From positions 107,920,615 through 107,984,614 of the forward strand of contig NC_134399.1 in assembly GCF_050003625.1 (NCBI RefSeq): DNA of 64,000 bases, in the 5' to 3' direction. The notes under the pieces were generated by a model. That model saw only the letters and a list, made by a program, of their open reading frames with translations, did not search any database and was not told where the DNA came from. This stretch comes from Haematobia irritans. Lineage: Eukaryota > Arthropoda > Insecta > Diptera > Muscidae. The translations under genes and the position numbers were made by a program. Positions 22,719 through 34,783 of the stretch are shown here, in pieces (the first letter of the stretch is position 1; each line of letters begins with the position of its first letter).

Positions 22719-24818
22719 ATTGGTGACCTCGACAAGCCCGAGGACAATCTTTGCATCCAATGGTAAGCAAATATGGCACTCGTATTTTAAAGACATAAAA
22801 TCTTTGTGCTTACGACAACATTTTTTCAGTGTAGTTTCCGAAAATTTGTTTATCCCTTAGTTTTGATGTACTTCCCATTTTATGCCTTCATACAAATTAT
22901 TCGCTAAACTACTTTCTTACATAAATGAATTGCATGTCTCCATCCTTTTTTATTTATGCCAATAAAAACCCGTTGGTGTATAATAAAATAAATAAAAAAA
23001 CTTTGCATATGATTCAATCTATGAAGTAATATATCGTATGTGTCTTAAGTCTTTCAATTATGGCAGATATTTATGGGTAGTCTATGTTTGTGTCTTAAGT
23101 CTTTTAATTTTAGAAGGAAGAAATTTTGAATTACCTTGGAAATCTATTAAAAATTATATCCTTTTAGTATGGTAACGATAATAAATCAACTTTTTGTTTT
23201 TTTTTTGTAACTTGTTTAATATTTAAGGAAATTTTCTTTAATATTTTTATTTTGCAAAAATATTTTAAATTTTGTTTTATTACTTATTTCGAATGTTCCG
23301 TCGTTTACGGTAAATTTATTTAAATATTTCTATTTTAGATGATTTAAAAAAAAATTATTTCATTTCCTTTTTTAACACAAAACAATAAAAACACTCTATA
23401 TTTGAATACACAAAATGCCAGAATTGGTTGGCACAACTTTTCTCAAAGGAATTGAATAAAATTTGTTTAGTTTTCTCAGTATGAGGACACAAATCACTGG
23501 TTGTATCATAGGCAGGTGTAACAGGTTACCGGTTGGATAGTTGAAAATTCACAATTACGTATTACACTAAAAAAATGCCACAAACACGTTTCTGCACTAA
23601 ATTTCTTTCCTTTCATTGAACACAAGGCCAATTGTTTTGATTTGCTCGCCATAAAAGATAATCCGCACCATACAATTTCGTATTCCTTTTATCGATTGTC
23701 GTTGGGAAATATTTATTAAAGATTTTTGCCGCAAATTTAAAATTTTAGGAAATTCATAAAACGCTAAACGGGAGATATTCGTATTGAAGACCAATGGTCA
23801 GGAGACAAAACTGGCGGTAAAATAATTTCGTACACGATTGGGAAACTGTCTAAGCCATGTCTTCATTAAGCGACGGCTTGCAACATGAAGAGCCTCAAGA
23901 GCGTCTTATCACGACGGTTACGTATAGAGTTGTGATTTCAATGGTGAATACACCATCTCTTGGCCACAGTTACTTTTGTGTGGCGTCTTTCTTTCCATGG
24001 CTTTCTTTGCTAGTAGTTGTTGTTTGGTTGAGCCCACTAAACTGCTGACAGATGTTTAACTTGAAAAGCTTTTTCTTGCAATAAAAGTGGAATTTCAGTC
24101 TCATGGTGTTTGCCACTTATGTTTGTTTACTTATGTTTTTTTGTTTTGTATTTTGGATGCAATTTTTTTGTATTTGTTTACCCTGAAACCATTAACCAGA
24201 GAAATGACTTTGAGAAAAATTTCTTTAAGAGAATTATTTCTCTTATCCAGATTTTTTTATTTCAATTTCTCCAACATACTACTTTAAATGTCAAGAGTCA
24301 TTGTTATATCTTTAGCCATTTTTTGGTACATTCTTTTGCTGCTTTTTAGAATTTCTCTTGGTAATGAGTTGGTTAAGAGGTTTTTGTTTGTAAATTGAAA
24401 TGATATGGTATCATGTGCGGGCAGCACGTATGTTAATTGTATTTAAACTAATTAAACAATGTTTTACTTTTCATGTTAATAACCACATCATTTTGATGAG
24501 TAATTGTAAAATAAACATTTTAATTGGAGTGTATCCGTATGGTCATATTTAAATGTAGTCATTTGAAGAATGAATTATTTTTACTTAAAGAAATTCTTGG
24601 ATAGTAAATTACGAGGGCAGTTGATATTATATGATTGTCTTGTATTTGTTGTCCATTTAGTTAGAGCGCTATAGGACCTTTAACCTGTCTTTAGGACGTG
24701 GGATTTAGCGATGAAGATGGGTTGTGCCCAGAGTAATCATATAGTGAGTTGAGCAAGTGCCACGTGAACAGGGGTTTAGTTTCATGTGCCCATTTATTAA
24801 ATATGGGGAATAATGGTA
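22719..24818. other. Mostly unique region; possible gene 5' region at 23400-24060
   Basis: No interspersed repeats recognised over about 2 kb, the longest clean stretch in the window. Between about 23400 and 24060 the sequence is less AT-rich and has several CG-containing strings. One 63-codon frame at 23857 starts MSSLSDGLQHEEPQERLITT and ends with a hydrophobic run. It has no known motif. It may mark an untranslated first exon or promoter of a host gene. Confidence 0.3.
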
Positions 24819-25037
24819 CACAGAAAAAAATTTCACGAAAAATTTTCCAATTAAAATTTTAATTGAGGTTTAAAAAATAATCAATTAAACATTTAATTGA
24901 ATCAACAATTGTTTTAAAAATTGAACTTCAATTAATTTTTTAATTGATACTATCATTTCTGTGATTGAAGACATTTCAATTAAAAATTAATTGGATCAAT
25001 TAATTTCGTGATTGAATCAGAAATTTTTTTTTGTGTG
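24819..25037. mobile_element. M5 MITE, copy c
   Basis: 219 bp between TA dinucleotides (24817-24818, 25038-25039). Left end CACAGAAAAAAATTTCACG; right end TTTTTTTTTGTGTG. Interior of CAATTAAA palindromes matching 10943-11231. No coding capacity. Confidence 0.78.
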
Positions 25038-25360
25038 TAGTAATACTGTCATCACTTCTTTATAAGTAGAAGTTGAGTTGGGTGCACTTTCCAGATATTT
25101 GCTGGGCCACGATCCTTGCAAGTGTAATGAAACAAAAAAAAAAAAAAACACGTATATACTGCAGTAAGTACGGCCAGGCCGAATCTTATGTACCCTCCAC
25201 CATGGATTGCGTAGAAACTTGTACGAAAGACTGTCATGCACAATCGAATTACTTGGGTTGTGATATCTTAAAACTTCTTAACATCGTTTTCTAAAATGTG
25301 AGTTAGTCCATACGTGGTATATATGTATTCGACAAAAAAGATATGTATAGGCAAGGCTAT

Positions 25361-25922
25361 GGCTATGGGAGCCACCGTGGTGCAATGGTTAGCATGCCCG
25401 CCTTGCATACCCAAGGTCGTGGGTTCGATTCCTGCTTCGACCGAACACCAAAAAGTTTTTCAGTGGTGGATTATCCCAGCTCAGTAATGCTGGTGACATT
25501 TCTGATGGTTTCAAAGCTTCTCTAAGTGGTGGAATGTGGAACGCCGTTCGGACTCGGCTATAAAAAGGAGGTCCCTTGTCATTGAGCTTAACATGGAATC
25601 GGGCAGCACACAGTGATAAGAGAGAAGTTCACCAATGTGGTATCACAATGGACTGAATAGTATAAGTGAGCCTGATACATCGGGCTGCCACCTAACCTAA
25701 CCTAACCTAAGGCTATGGTCACACTAGGCAAATATTTGACCAAAATGAGTGTCAAACATTTTTCCAGAACCATTTTCCAAATATCTGAGTACAGGCTTTC
25801 TTAAAATACTCCTACCACGATATTATATATCCAATATGAGCTTAAAATATTAGCTGGTTTGGCTGTGGCGATGGATTCTTTTTTTGATTTCTGTCAAATA
25901 TTTGCCCAGTGTGACCATAGCA
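25361..25922. mobile_element. M7 MITE split by a SINE
   Basis: A 29-bp inverted repeat with one mismatch: GCTATGGTCACACTAGGC + AAATATTTGAC at 25712-25740, and its complement at 25894-25922. The SINE at 25369-25710 sits at the outer edge of the left repeat and duplicates GGCTATGG. Without the SINE the MITE is about 210 bp. No coding. Confidence 0.7.
25369..25710 (+). mobile_element. tRNA-derived SINE, full length
   Basis: The head GCCACCGTGGTGCAATGGTT (A box) and GTGGGTTCGATTCCTG (B box) make an internal Pol III promoter. A ~250-bp body with GGCTATAAAAAGGAGGTCCC follows, then a tail of CCTAACCTAACCTAA. An 8-bp duplication GGCTATGG flanks it (25361-25368 and 25711-25718). A second copy is at 45135-45464 on the minus strand. 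Non-autonomous; it would need a LINE for movement. Confidence 0.88.
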
Positions 25923-27127
25923 TAAGTCTACAACTAATTACGACTCGATATGGACTTTTACACGGTATGTAGAGAGCCAGAATTGAAATATGGGGGTCGC
26001 TTATATGGGGGCTATATACAATTATGAACTTGATATGGACCAATTTTTGTATGATTGAGGGCTATATATAACTATATATTTATCTGAGGGCTATATATAA
26101 CTATAGACCGATATGGACCTAGTTTTTAACCGCCATAGACTAGCACAATGTACCAAAATTCAACTGACTCGGATGAAATTTGCTCCTCCAAGAGGCTCCA
26201 AAACCAAATCTCGGGATCGGTTTATATGGGGGCTATATATGATTATGGACTGATATGGACCACTTTTGGCATGGTTGTTAAATATCATATACTACCACCA
26301 CGTACCAAATTTCAACCAGATCGGATGAATTTTGCTTCTCCAAAAGGCACCGGAGGTCAAATCTCTGGATCGGTTTATATGGGGGCTATATATAATTATG
26401 GACTGATATGAACCAATTCCTGCATGGCTATTGGATACCATATACTAACATCACGTACCAAATTTCAACCAAATCGGATGAATTTTGCTCTTCCAATGGG
26501 CTCTGGAGTTCAAATCTGGGGATCGGTTTATATGGGGGCTATATATAATTATGTACCGATTTCGACCAATTTTTGCATGGGTGTGTGAGGCCATATATTA
26601 ACACCACGTACCAAATTTCAACTGAATCAGATGAATTTTGGTCTTCCAAGAGGCTCCGGAGTTCAAATCTGGTGATCGCTTTATATGGGGGCTATATATA
26701 ATTATGGACCGATGTGGACCAATTTTTGGACGGTCATTGGGGACCATATACTAACACCATTTACCAAATTTCAGCCGGATCGGATGAAATTTGCTTCTCT
26801 TAGAGGATCCTCAAGCCAAATTAGGGGGTCCGTTTATATGGGGGCTATACGTAAAAGTGGACCGATATGGCCCATTTGCAATACCATCCGACCTACATCA
26901 ATAACAACGACTTGTGCCAAGTTTCAAGTCGATAGCTTGTTTCGTTCGGAAGTTAGCGTGATTTCAACAGACGGACGGACGGACATGCTCAGATCGACTC
27001 AGAATTTCACCACAACCCAGAATATATATACTTTATGGGGTCATAGAGCAATATTTCGATGTGTTACAAACGGAATGACAAAGTTAATATACCCCCATCC
27101 TATGGTGTAGGGTATAATAAATTATTT

Positions 27128-28061
27128 TTATACTCACCACCATAGAATGTTGACGGGGGTATAATAAGTTTGGCATTCCGTTTGTAGCACATCGAAAGAT
27201 CGATTTCTGACTATATAAAGTATATATATTCTTGATCAGGGATAAATTCTAAGACGATATAGCCATGTCAATCTGTCCGTCTGTCTGTCTGTCTGTTGTA
27301 ATCACACTACAGTCTTCACTAATAAAGCAATCGTGCTGAAATTTCGCACAAACTCGTGTTTTGTCTGCAGGCAGATCAAGTTCGAAGATGGGCTATATCG
27401 GTCCAAGTTGTGATATAGTACCCATATAAACCGATCTCCCGATTTGGGGTCTTGGGCTTATAACAACCTCAGTTTCTATCCAATTTGCCTGAAATTGGAA
27501 ATCTAGAGGCATTTTATGACCACAAAGAGGTGTGCCAAAAATGGTGAGTATCGGTCCATGTTTTGGTATAGCCCCCATATAGACCGATCTCCCGATTTTA
27601 CTTCTTGGGCTTTTAGAAACCATAGTTTTTATCAAATTTGCATGAAGTTTTAAATCCAGAAGTATTTTAGGAACATAAAGAGGTGTGCTGAAAATGGTGA
27701 ATATCGGTCCATGTGCACTGATAATGAAAATTGCTTGAAACAGAATTATAGTTTCCAGATTTTACTAAATCTACAGACGTTAGATTTTAAATCAAGGCGT
27801 TATTTAATTTTCATTTCATTTTCTTGCACACTTGCACACGATGTTTATGATTCCTCTAAAATTCAATCAAATATGGTTCTTATAAATCCAGAATCTGATC
27901 TAGTCTTCATAGGCAAAATCTTTGAATTTATCTTCGGGAATTGTACTGGTTGAACTGATCTGCTTGCCATCAAATCCCCCTGAAATTTTCATAGGAAACT
28001 ATAATATTTGATTCATGGTGGTGGGTATTTAAAATTCGGCTTACTGCTTTATATACTTGTT
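27128..28061 (-). mobile_element. Family III Helentron-like element, copy III-1
   Basis: The tail is at the left (TATACTCACCACCATAGAAT, GTCTGTCTGTCTGTCTG near 27280) and the head at the right (ACCACCATGAATC complement, then TATATACTTGTT). Two or three monomers with the YMGAIPKHGPI-coding phase lie on the minus strand, followed by about 270 bp of head sequence. It starts 7 bases after II-1 ends, so the two are tail to tail. Confidence 0.72.
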
Positions 28062-28368
28062 GATACAACCCTCGTATTTACAATGTGGTATAGTAAAATT
28101 ATGCAAATTTTCTTGTCATATCTTTGATTTTAAAAGTGAAAATATAAGAAGTGTGTTACTGTTACGGATCATATACACTTCGACCTTAATATCATGAAAT
28201 AGTAAATACAATTAAATAAAATAACATACTTGATTAAAACTGAAATCTTGGAAGCATTTGTATAAAAATTCTGCTAATGCATTTCGCCATCTCCAAAATT
28301 TATAAAAATAAAATATAAAATTGTCTACTAGCGATATATTGATGACTCTAACCCAGCAAAAACAAGTA
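28062..28368. other. Short unassigned spacer
   Basis: AT-rich, no features seen. Confidence 0.4.
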
Positions 28369-28608
28369 AGGAAAGTATAAAGTCGGGCGGGGCCGACTAT
28401 ATTATTCCCTGCACCACTTTGTAGATCTAAATTTTCGATACCATATCACATCCGTTAAATGTGTTGGGTGCTATATATAAAGGTTTGTCCCAAATACACA
28501 CATTTAAATATCACTCGATTTGGACAGAATTTGATAGACTTTTACAAAATCTATAGACTCAAAATTTAAGTCGGCTAATGCACTAGGGTGGAACACAATT
28601 TTAGTAAA
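28369..28608 (+). mobile_element. Family I head fragment, copy I-4
   Basis: ACAAGTAAGGAAAGTATAAAG, then the AGTCGGGCGGGGCCGACT hairpin and head sequence down to AACACAATTTTAGTAAAAA. It stops exactly where the next family I copy begins, so it was either interrupted or truncated by it. Confidence 0.7.
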
Positions 28609-29974
28609 AAACAAGTAAGGAAAGTCTAAAGTCGGGCGGGGCCGACTATATTATACCCTGCACCACTCTGTAGATCAAAATTTTCCATACCATATCACAT
28701 CCGTCAAATGTGTTGGGTGCTAGATATAAAGGTTTGGCCCAAGCACATACATTCGATCTGGACAGAATTTGATAGACTTCTACAAAATCTATAGACTCGA
28801 AATTTAAGTCGGCTAATGCACTAGGGTGGAACACAATGTTAGTAAAAAAATATAGGAAACATTTAAATCTGAAGCAATTTTAAGGAAACTTCGCTAAAGT
28901 TTATTTATGATTTATCGCTCGATATATATGTAGTAGAAGTTTAGGAAAATTAGAGTCATTTTTACAACTTTTCGACTAAGCAGTGGCGATTTAGTAAGGA
29001 AAATGTTGGTATTTTGACTATTTTTGTCGAAATCAGAAAAACATATATATGGGAGCTATATCTAAATCTGAACCGATTTCAATCAAATTTGACACACTTG
29101 ACTGTAGTACTAATTGTTCTTCTTGTGCAAAATTTTAAGCAAATTAGGATAAAAATCTGGCTTCTGGGTCCATATAAGTGCATATCGGGCGAAAGATATA
29201 TATGGGAGCTATATCTAAATCTGAATCGATTTCGACGAAATTTGGCACGCATAGCTACAATGCTAAATCCACTCCCTGTGCAAAATTTCAACCAAATTGG
29301 GCCAAAATTCTGGCTTTTAGGACCATATTAGTCCTTATCGGGCGAAAGATATATATGGGAGCTATATCTAAATCTGAACCGATTTCAATCAAATTTTGCA
29401 CACTTGACTATACTACTAATTGTACTCCTAGTGCAAAATTTCAACCAAATTCGGCCAAAAATCTGGCTTATGAGGCCATGCAAGTCCATATCGGGCGAAA
29501 GATATATATGGGAGCTATATCTAAATCTGAACCGATTTCAATCAAATTTTGCACACTTGACTATACGACTAAGTGATATGTTTGTACAAAATTTCAAGCA
29601 AATCGGTATAAAACTCTGGCTGCTGGGTCCATATTAGTGCATATCGGGCGAAAGATATATATGGGTGCTATATCTAAATCTGAACCGATTTCTTCCAAAA
29701 TCATTAGGGTTCTATTCTGACCCAAATTAGGAACATGTGCCAAATTTGATGGCGATTGGACTTAAATTGCGACCTAGACTTTGATCACAAAAATGTGTTC
29801 ACAGACAGACGGACGGACGGACGGACAGACGGACATGGTTATATCCACTCAGGGACCCACCCTGAGCATTATTGCCAAAGACACCATGTGTCTATCTCGT
29901 CTCCTTCTGGGTGTTACAAACATATGCCCTAACTTATAATACCCTGTTCCACAGTGTGGCACAGGGTATAAAAA
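28609..29974 (+). mobile_element. Family I Helentron-like element, copy I-5, complete
   Basis: Head ACAAGTAAGGAAAGTCTAAA at 28609 and hairpin at about 28631. About five monomers follow at ~153-bp period, then the (ACGG/ACAG)n microsatellite at about 29802-29832. The tail ATTGCCAAAGACACCATGTG ends GGCACAGGGTATAAAAA. Very close to I-2 and I-9 throughout. Two overlapping phases of the monomers are both open, so coding is unlikely. Confidence 0.8.
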
Positions 29975-31217
29975 CTACCCAAGTGCAAACATTTCGATTA
30001 TATCGATGACAGTTATCGATTACAGGTAGATAAAAGAAATATAGGAAAATTTCCTATATTCTAACAAGTGTGTTTCCTTAAGTTTTGAAAGGATTGAATA
30101 TTTCTTAGTACGAATGAACTAAAATATTTTTCTATGCTAAGTGTTATTCGTATGTATGATAAGCTTTCTATAATAAAGGAATTCAGTGTTATCGTTTTAT
30201 AAGAAATTTTACTAAATTTGAGGAAACTTGGTTTTAGTTCGTGTTTTGTTTATTTTTACGAGTGCTTTGTTATCAATGAATACAATTTTCTTGTTCAGTA
30301 GTACATTTTTAGACTCCGCGAAGAAAACAGTATTAGTAAAATTCCATCAACTATTCCTAACTGCTTTCAGTTTAGGATTTTTTTTACTGAAACAAGTAAA
30401 TTTTATTATTTCACACAAAAATTTACCTCAATGGAAATAAAATGGCTCAACTAAATTAATGGACATTTTTTCCTTTACTTTCGAAGGCACTTTTTTCTGG
30501 GCGTATTACTTTATTTTTTATTTATGTTTTACTTTAAACACTTTCCTCCTGAACGAAATTTTCCTTCGTTATAAACTGTTAATGATTGTCTCTAATTGTT
30601 TTTGTTTACTTTTAAAGAATATCTTTTTTATGGACAAAAGAGATTTTGTCTAAAATTTCGTTCCTGAGAAAAGAAATCTCCTATTTTACTGTAGATAGAT
30701 TTAAAGTTGCGGTTTTATACAATTGTTAAATATTCCAAAAGCTCGACTCGACGGATCTTCTGAATATGATCTATAACTCGAAAACTGTGTTGACAATTTT
30801 TTTTATTTTGTTTTACCCCCAAGTTATAATTTTTAACCAAGTGTTAATAAATATCAATCCATAAACTTTCAATAATATTGATATATTTTTTGTTCGTTTT
30901 GAAGAATTGAAAAATAACTGATTGTTTATTATTTTTTTAGTGTGGCAACATTACTAGCAAATTCACATCTATACTGACTATCGATGACTAACCATCGATT
31001 CGCCGGTAAACAAAGCTAATGAATATACGAATATATGGTAACGCCTAAAAGTATGTTAATAAAATCAGGTAACTCTTAAAAAATATATTTGTATTAGAGT
31101 GGTTTTGTTATTATACTACACAACCTAACAGGTTTATGTTGAAATAGAGTTAAATTCAGCGTTATCTGTATTATTATCTAAGTAATTTAGGGGTGTTTTG
31201 TATGTTATCTTGGCATA
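29975..31217. other. Mostly unique sequence, no gene identified
   Basis: Two hydrophobic frames (30228-30440, 30459-30653) lack family motifs. AAAATTTCGTTCCTGAGAA near 30651 recalls the M1 3' end. TATCGAT strings occur near 30001, 30018 and 30980, resembling DREF/BEAF-type sites of Drosophila promoters, but a transcription unit is not evident. Confidence 0.4.
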
Positions 31218-31293
31218 CACTGAAAAAAGAATTATGTCTTAAATATGCCCTTACTTCAATTCTCCTTTTCTTTGGCCCAGAATCAAAACCAAA

Positions 31294-33674
31294 ACAAGTA
31301 TATACGGTCGTAAGTTCGACCAGGCCGAAGCTTATGTACCCTCCCACATGGATTGTGCAGAAACTTCTTCTAAAGAGTTACTTCCGGTAACTCTTGTCGA
31401 TGGCAAGGTATCTTAAAACCTCCTAACACCGTCTTATAAATTGTAAGTTAGTCCATAGGTGGTATATAATAAAATAAAAAAGGCCGATTAAATACGTATA
31501 TAATTCAGTTTGACCAACATTTCTATAGAAATAAAATTTTGGCAAAATTTTCTATAGAAAAAAATTTTAACAAAATTTTTTTAGAAATAAAATTTTGACA
31601 AAATTTTCTATAGAAATAAAATTTTGACAAATTTTTCTATAGAAATAAAATTTTGACAAATTTTTCTATAGAAATAAAATTTTGACAAAATTTTTTATAG
31701 AAATAAAATTTTGACAAAATTTTCTATAGAAATAAAATTTTGGCAAATTTTTCTATAGAAATAAAATTTTGACAAAATTTTCTATAGGTCTAAAATTTTA
31801 ACAAGATTTTCTATATAAAAACAACAAAATTTTCTATATAGAAATAAAATTTTGGCAAATTTTTTTATAGAAATGAAATTTTAACAAAATTTTTTATAGA
31901 AATAAAATTTTAACAAAATTTTTTATAGAAATAAAACTTTAACAAAATTTTCTATAAAAATAAAATTTTGACAAAATTTTCTATAGAAATAAAATTTTGA
32001 CAAAATTTTCTATAGAAATAAAATTTTGACAAAATTTTCTATAGAAATAAAATTTTGGCAAAATTTTCTATAGAACTAAAATTTTGGCAAAATTTTCTAT
32101 AGAAATAAAATTTTGGCAAAATTTTCTATAGAAATAAAATTTTGGCAAAAATTTCTATAGAAATAAAATTTTGACAACATTTTCTATAGAAATAAAATTT
32201 TGGCAAAATTTTCTATAGAAATAAAATTTTGGCAAAATTTTCTATAGAAATAAAATTTTGCAAAATTTTCTATAGAAATAAAATTTTGGCAAAATTTTCT
32301 ATAGAAATAAAATTTTGACAAAATTTTGTATAGAAATAAAATTTTGACAAAATTTTCTATAAAATAAAAATTTTATTTTTATAGAAAATTTTGACAAAAT
32401 TTTCTATAGAAATAAAATTTTGACAAATATTTTTATAGAAATAAAATTTTAACAAAATTTCCTATAAATATAAAATTTTGACAAAACTTTCTATAGAAAT
32501 AAAATTTTGACAAAATTTTCTATAGATATACATTTTTAACAAAATTTTCTATAAAAATAAAATTTTAACAAAATTTTCTATAAAAATAAAATTTTGACGA
32601 AACTTTTTATAGAAATAAAATTTTGACAAATTTTTCTATAGAAATAAAATTTTGACAAAATTTTCTATAAAAATAAAATTTTGACAAAACTTTCTATAGA
32701 AATAAAATTTTGACAAAATTTTCTATAGAAATAAAATTTTGACAAAATTTTCTATAGACATAAAATTTTGACAAAACTTTCTATAGAAATAAGATTTTGA
32801 CAAAATTTTCTATAGACATAAAATTTTGGCAAAATTTAGTATAGAAATAAAATTTTGACAAAATTTTGTATAGAAATAAAATTTTGGCAAAATTTTGTAT
32901 AGAAATAAAATTTTGACAACATTTTCTATAGAAATAAAATTTTGACAAAATTTTCTATAGAAATTAAATTTTGACAAAATTTTCTATAGAAATTAAATTT
33001 TGACAAAATTTTCTATAGAAATAAAATTTTGGTAGATTATTTTTGGCTCGAGTAACAACCATGATTATGAACCGATATGGATCAATTTTTGTGTGATCGA
33101 CTATATATAACTATAGGCCGATATGGACCAATTTTGGCATGGTTGTTAGCGTCCATATACTAACACCACGTTCCGAATTTGAGCCGGATCGGATGAATTT
33201 TGCTCCTTCGAGAGGCTCCGGAGGTCAAATCTGGAGAACGGTTTATATGGGGGCTATATATAATTATGGACCGATATGGACCAATTTTTCTATGGTGGCT
33301 AGAGACTATATACTAACACCACGTACCAAATTTCAGCCGGATCGGATGAAATTTGCTTCTCTTAGAGGATTCGCAAGCCAAATTTGGGGGTCCCTTTATA
33401 TGGGGGCTATACGTAAAAGTGGTCCAATATGGCCCATTTGTGATACCATCCGACCTACATCAATAACAACTATTTATGCCAAGTTTCAAGTTGTTAGTTT
33501 GTTTCGTTCGGAAGTTAGCGTGATTTCAACAGACGGACAAGCTTAGATCAACTCATAATTTCACCACGACCCAGAATATATATACTTTATGGGGTCTTAG
33601 AGATATATTTTGATGTGTTACAAACGAAATGACAAAGTTAATATACCCCCCATCCTATGGTGGAGGGTATAGTA
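31294..33674 (+). mobile_element. Family II Helentron-like element, copy II-2, carrying a 29-bp array
   Basis: Head ACAAGTATATACGGTCGTAA with hairpin TTCGACCAGGCCGAA (one arm mutated). Head sequence runs to GGCCGATTAAATACG and TATATAATTCAGTTTGACC, then a 29-bp array (31510-33035), the array boundary TTTTTGGCTCGAGTAACAAC, family II monomers and a shortened tail ending GGTGGAGGGTATAGTA. Compared with II-3 the array sits at the same internal site but is about five times longer. The GTCY block has shrunk to ACAGACGGACAAGC. Confidence 0.78.
31510..33035 (-). repeat. 29-bp array inside element II-2
   Basis: About 52 units in reverse orientation (TTTCTATAGAAATAAAATTT..GACAAAA), with a GGCAAAA subgroup around 32050-32310. 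The right boundary is GGTAGATTATTTTTGGCTCG. One local inversion occurs near 32361-32386. Confidence 0.9.
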
Positions 33675-33806
33675 ATTAGTGTAAAGACAACATTTTTGGA
33701 ACCCGGCATGTTTTTTTCAGCGTAGGCATTTTTTCTACAAATTGTTGACTATTAATAGATCTGCAAATTGTAATAATTGGCGTTTACTACATCATAATCA
33801 CATGTA

Positions 33807-34783
33807 CACGGATGAAAAAGACTGTTTTTCATATGTTTGGCTATAAACATTATATGTTTGGAACACAAATTTTTAAACACAATATTTTTGAGTGCAAGCA
33901 TATAATGTTCATAAACTAGCATAACATGTTTGGGACATATATGTTAATATGTTAGAACATATTATGTTTGGGACATAAAATGTTTGTAAATATAATATGC
34001 TTGGATGCAAACATATATTAATTTAGAAATAGCCTATAAACATATATGTGTTTAGTAGCTTGGAGCGCTATTTAACAGGGAGCGATATTGAATTAAGTTG
34101 GTGGTTGTTGCTTGTTATTACAAAATTAACATTTTATTTTTCCTTGGGCAATTGATCAGCTACTTCTTTGATCCTTACAAACTGTGTGGTCCGCTGTTCG
34201 AATCCCCGTCCGGCAAAAGGTAAAATTAAAATAAAAAAAAATCATACAATTGAATAATTTCTTCTACAATGTTTGTATTACAGAAAAAGGTGCTAAGAAC
34301 TAAAAATCTCGTGGAAGTGAGAAAGATGTGGGGGAATATACAATTGGGCAGAAACAAAATTTTGAGCATTCAGGTCGAAAACCCATGTTGTTAGTACCTA
34401 TATTACCTGTTTATTTTCATAATTCATTATGATTGTAAATATATAAATAAATAAATAAAATTTTGAGCACAATATTGTTTGGGAGAATTTTTTTTAAGCA
34501 TATAATATTTTTGGGTGCAAAATGCTTCCAAACATATTATATGTTCACATAATAACATATTGTTTTTTGGAAGACAACATTATTGAATTTGGATGCAAAA
34601 ATACAAAATGTTTGGAACTTAGCCTACCCAAACATATATTGTTTAGACCAATATGCTTTCAAACATATTATATATTGGAATAGATCAAACATATAAATGT
34701 TTGGGCAATACCCAAAAATGTATATGCTTGAAGCAAAATGTGTTTGGGAGTATATGTTACAGAAGCGATTTTTTGTGAGCGTG
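33807..34783 (+). mobile_element. M2 element, copy b
   Basis: 977 bp between TA dinucleotides. Starts CACGGATGAAAAAGACTG and ends TTTTTTGTGAGCGTG. It is an inverted, near-identical copy of 18467-19442, including the decayed tRNA-like segment (B box GCTGTTCGAATCCC near 34193-34206) and the TTTCTTCTACAATGTTTG core shared with M1. Arms are rich in AAACATATTATGTTT-type palindromes. Confidence 0.78.

Larger units (their letters stand above)
25148..27120 (+). mobile_element. Family II Helentron-like element, copy II-1
   Basis: Head AACACGTATATACTGCAGT with hairpin GGCCAGGCCG (25173-25182) and ACCCTCCACCATGGATTGCG. A MITE split by a SINE (25361-25922) follows, then monomers carrying TATATGGGGGCTATATATAA and CCATATACTAACACCACG at about 153-bp steps. 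The tail has GACGGACGGACGGAC near 26968 and ends CCTATGGTGTAGGGTATAA. Unlike II-2 and II-3 it has no 29-bp array. Apparent 87-141-residue frames are monomer read-through. Confidence 0.75.
31218..33722 (+). mobile_element. M4 MITE split by a family II element
   Basis: Left part CACTGAAAAAAGAATTATGTC (31218-31293) after a TA, and right part AAAGACAACATTTTTGGAAC to TTTTTTTCAGCG (33675-33722) before a TA. An uninterrupted copy at 38412-38550 shows the two parts are contiguous in the native element, so the family II element landed inside it without obvious target duplication. Confidence 0.75.

Noticed and set aside
24087..24349. Phenylalanine-rich membrane-like peptides (also 30228 and 30459)
   Set aside because: T-rich DNA gives Phe/Leu-rich translations in any frame; no start context, motif or conservation can be seen.
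25371..25445. Genuine tRNA gene
   Set aside because: It is the head of a SINE with a body, CCTAA tail and target duplication.
25690..25710. Telomeric CCTAA-type repeat
   Set aside because: Only about three units, exactly at the SINE 3' end; the second SINE copy has the same tail. Flies also lack such telomere repeats.
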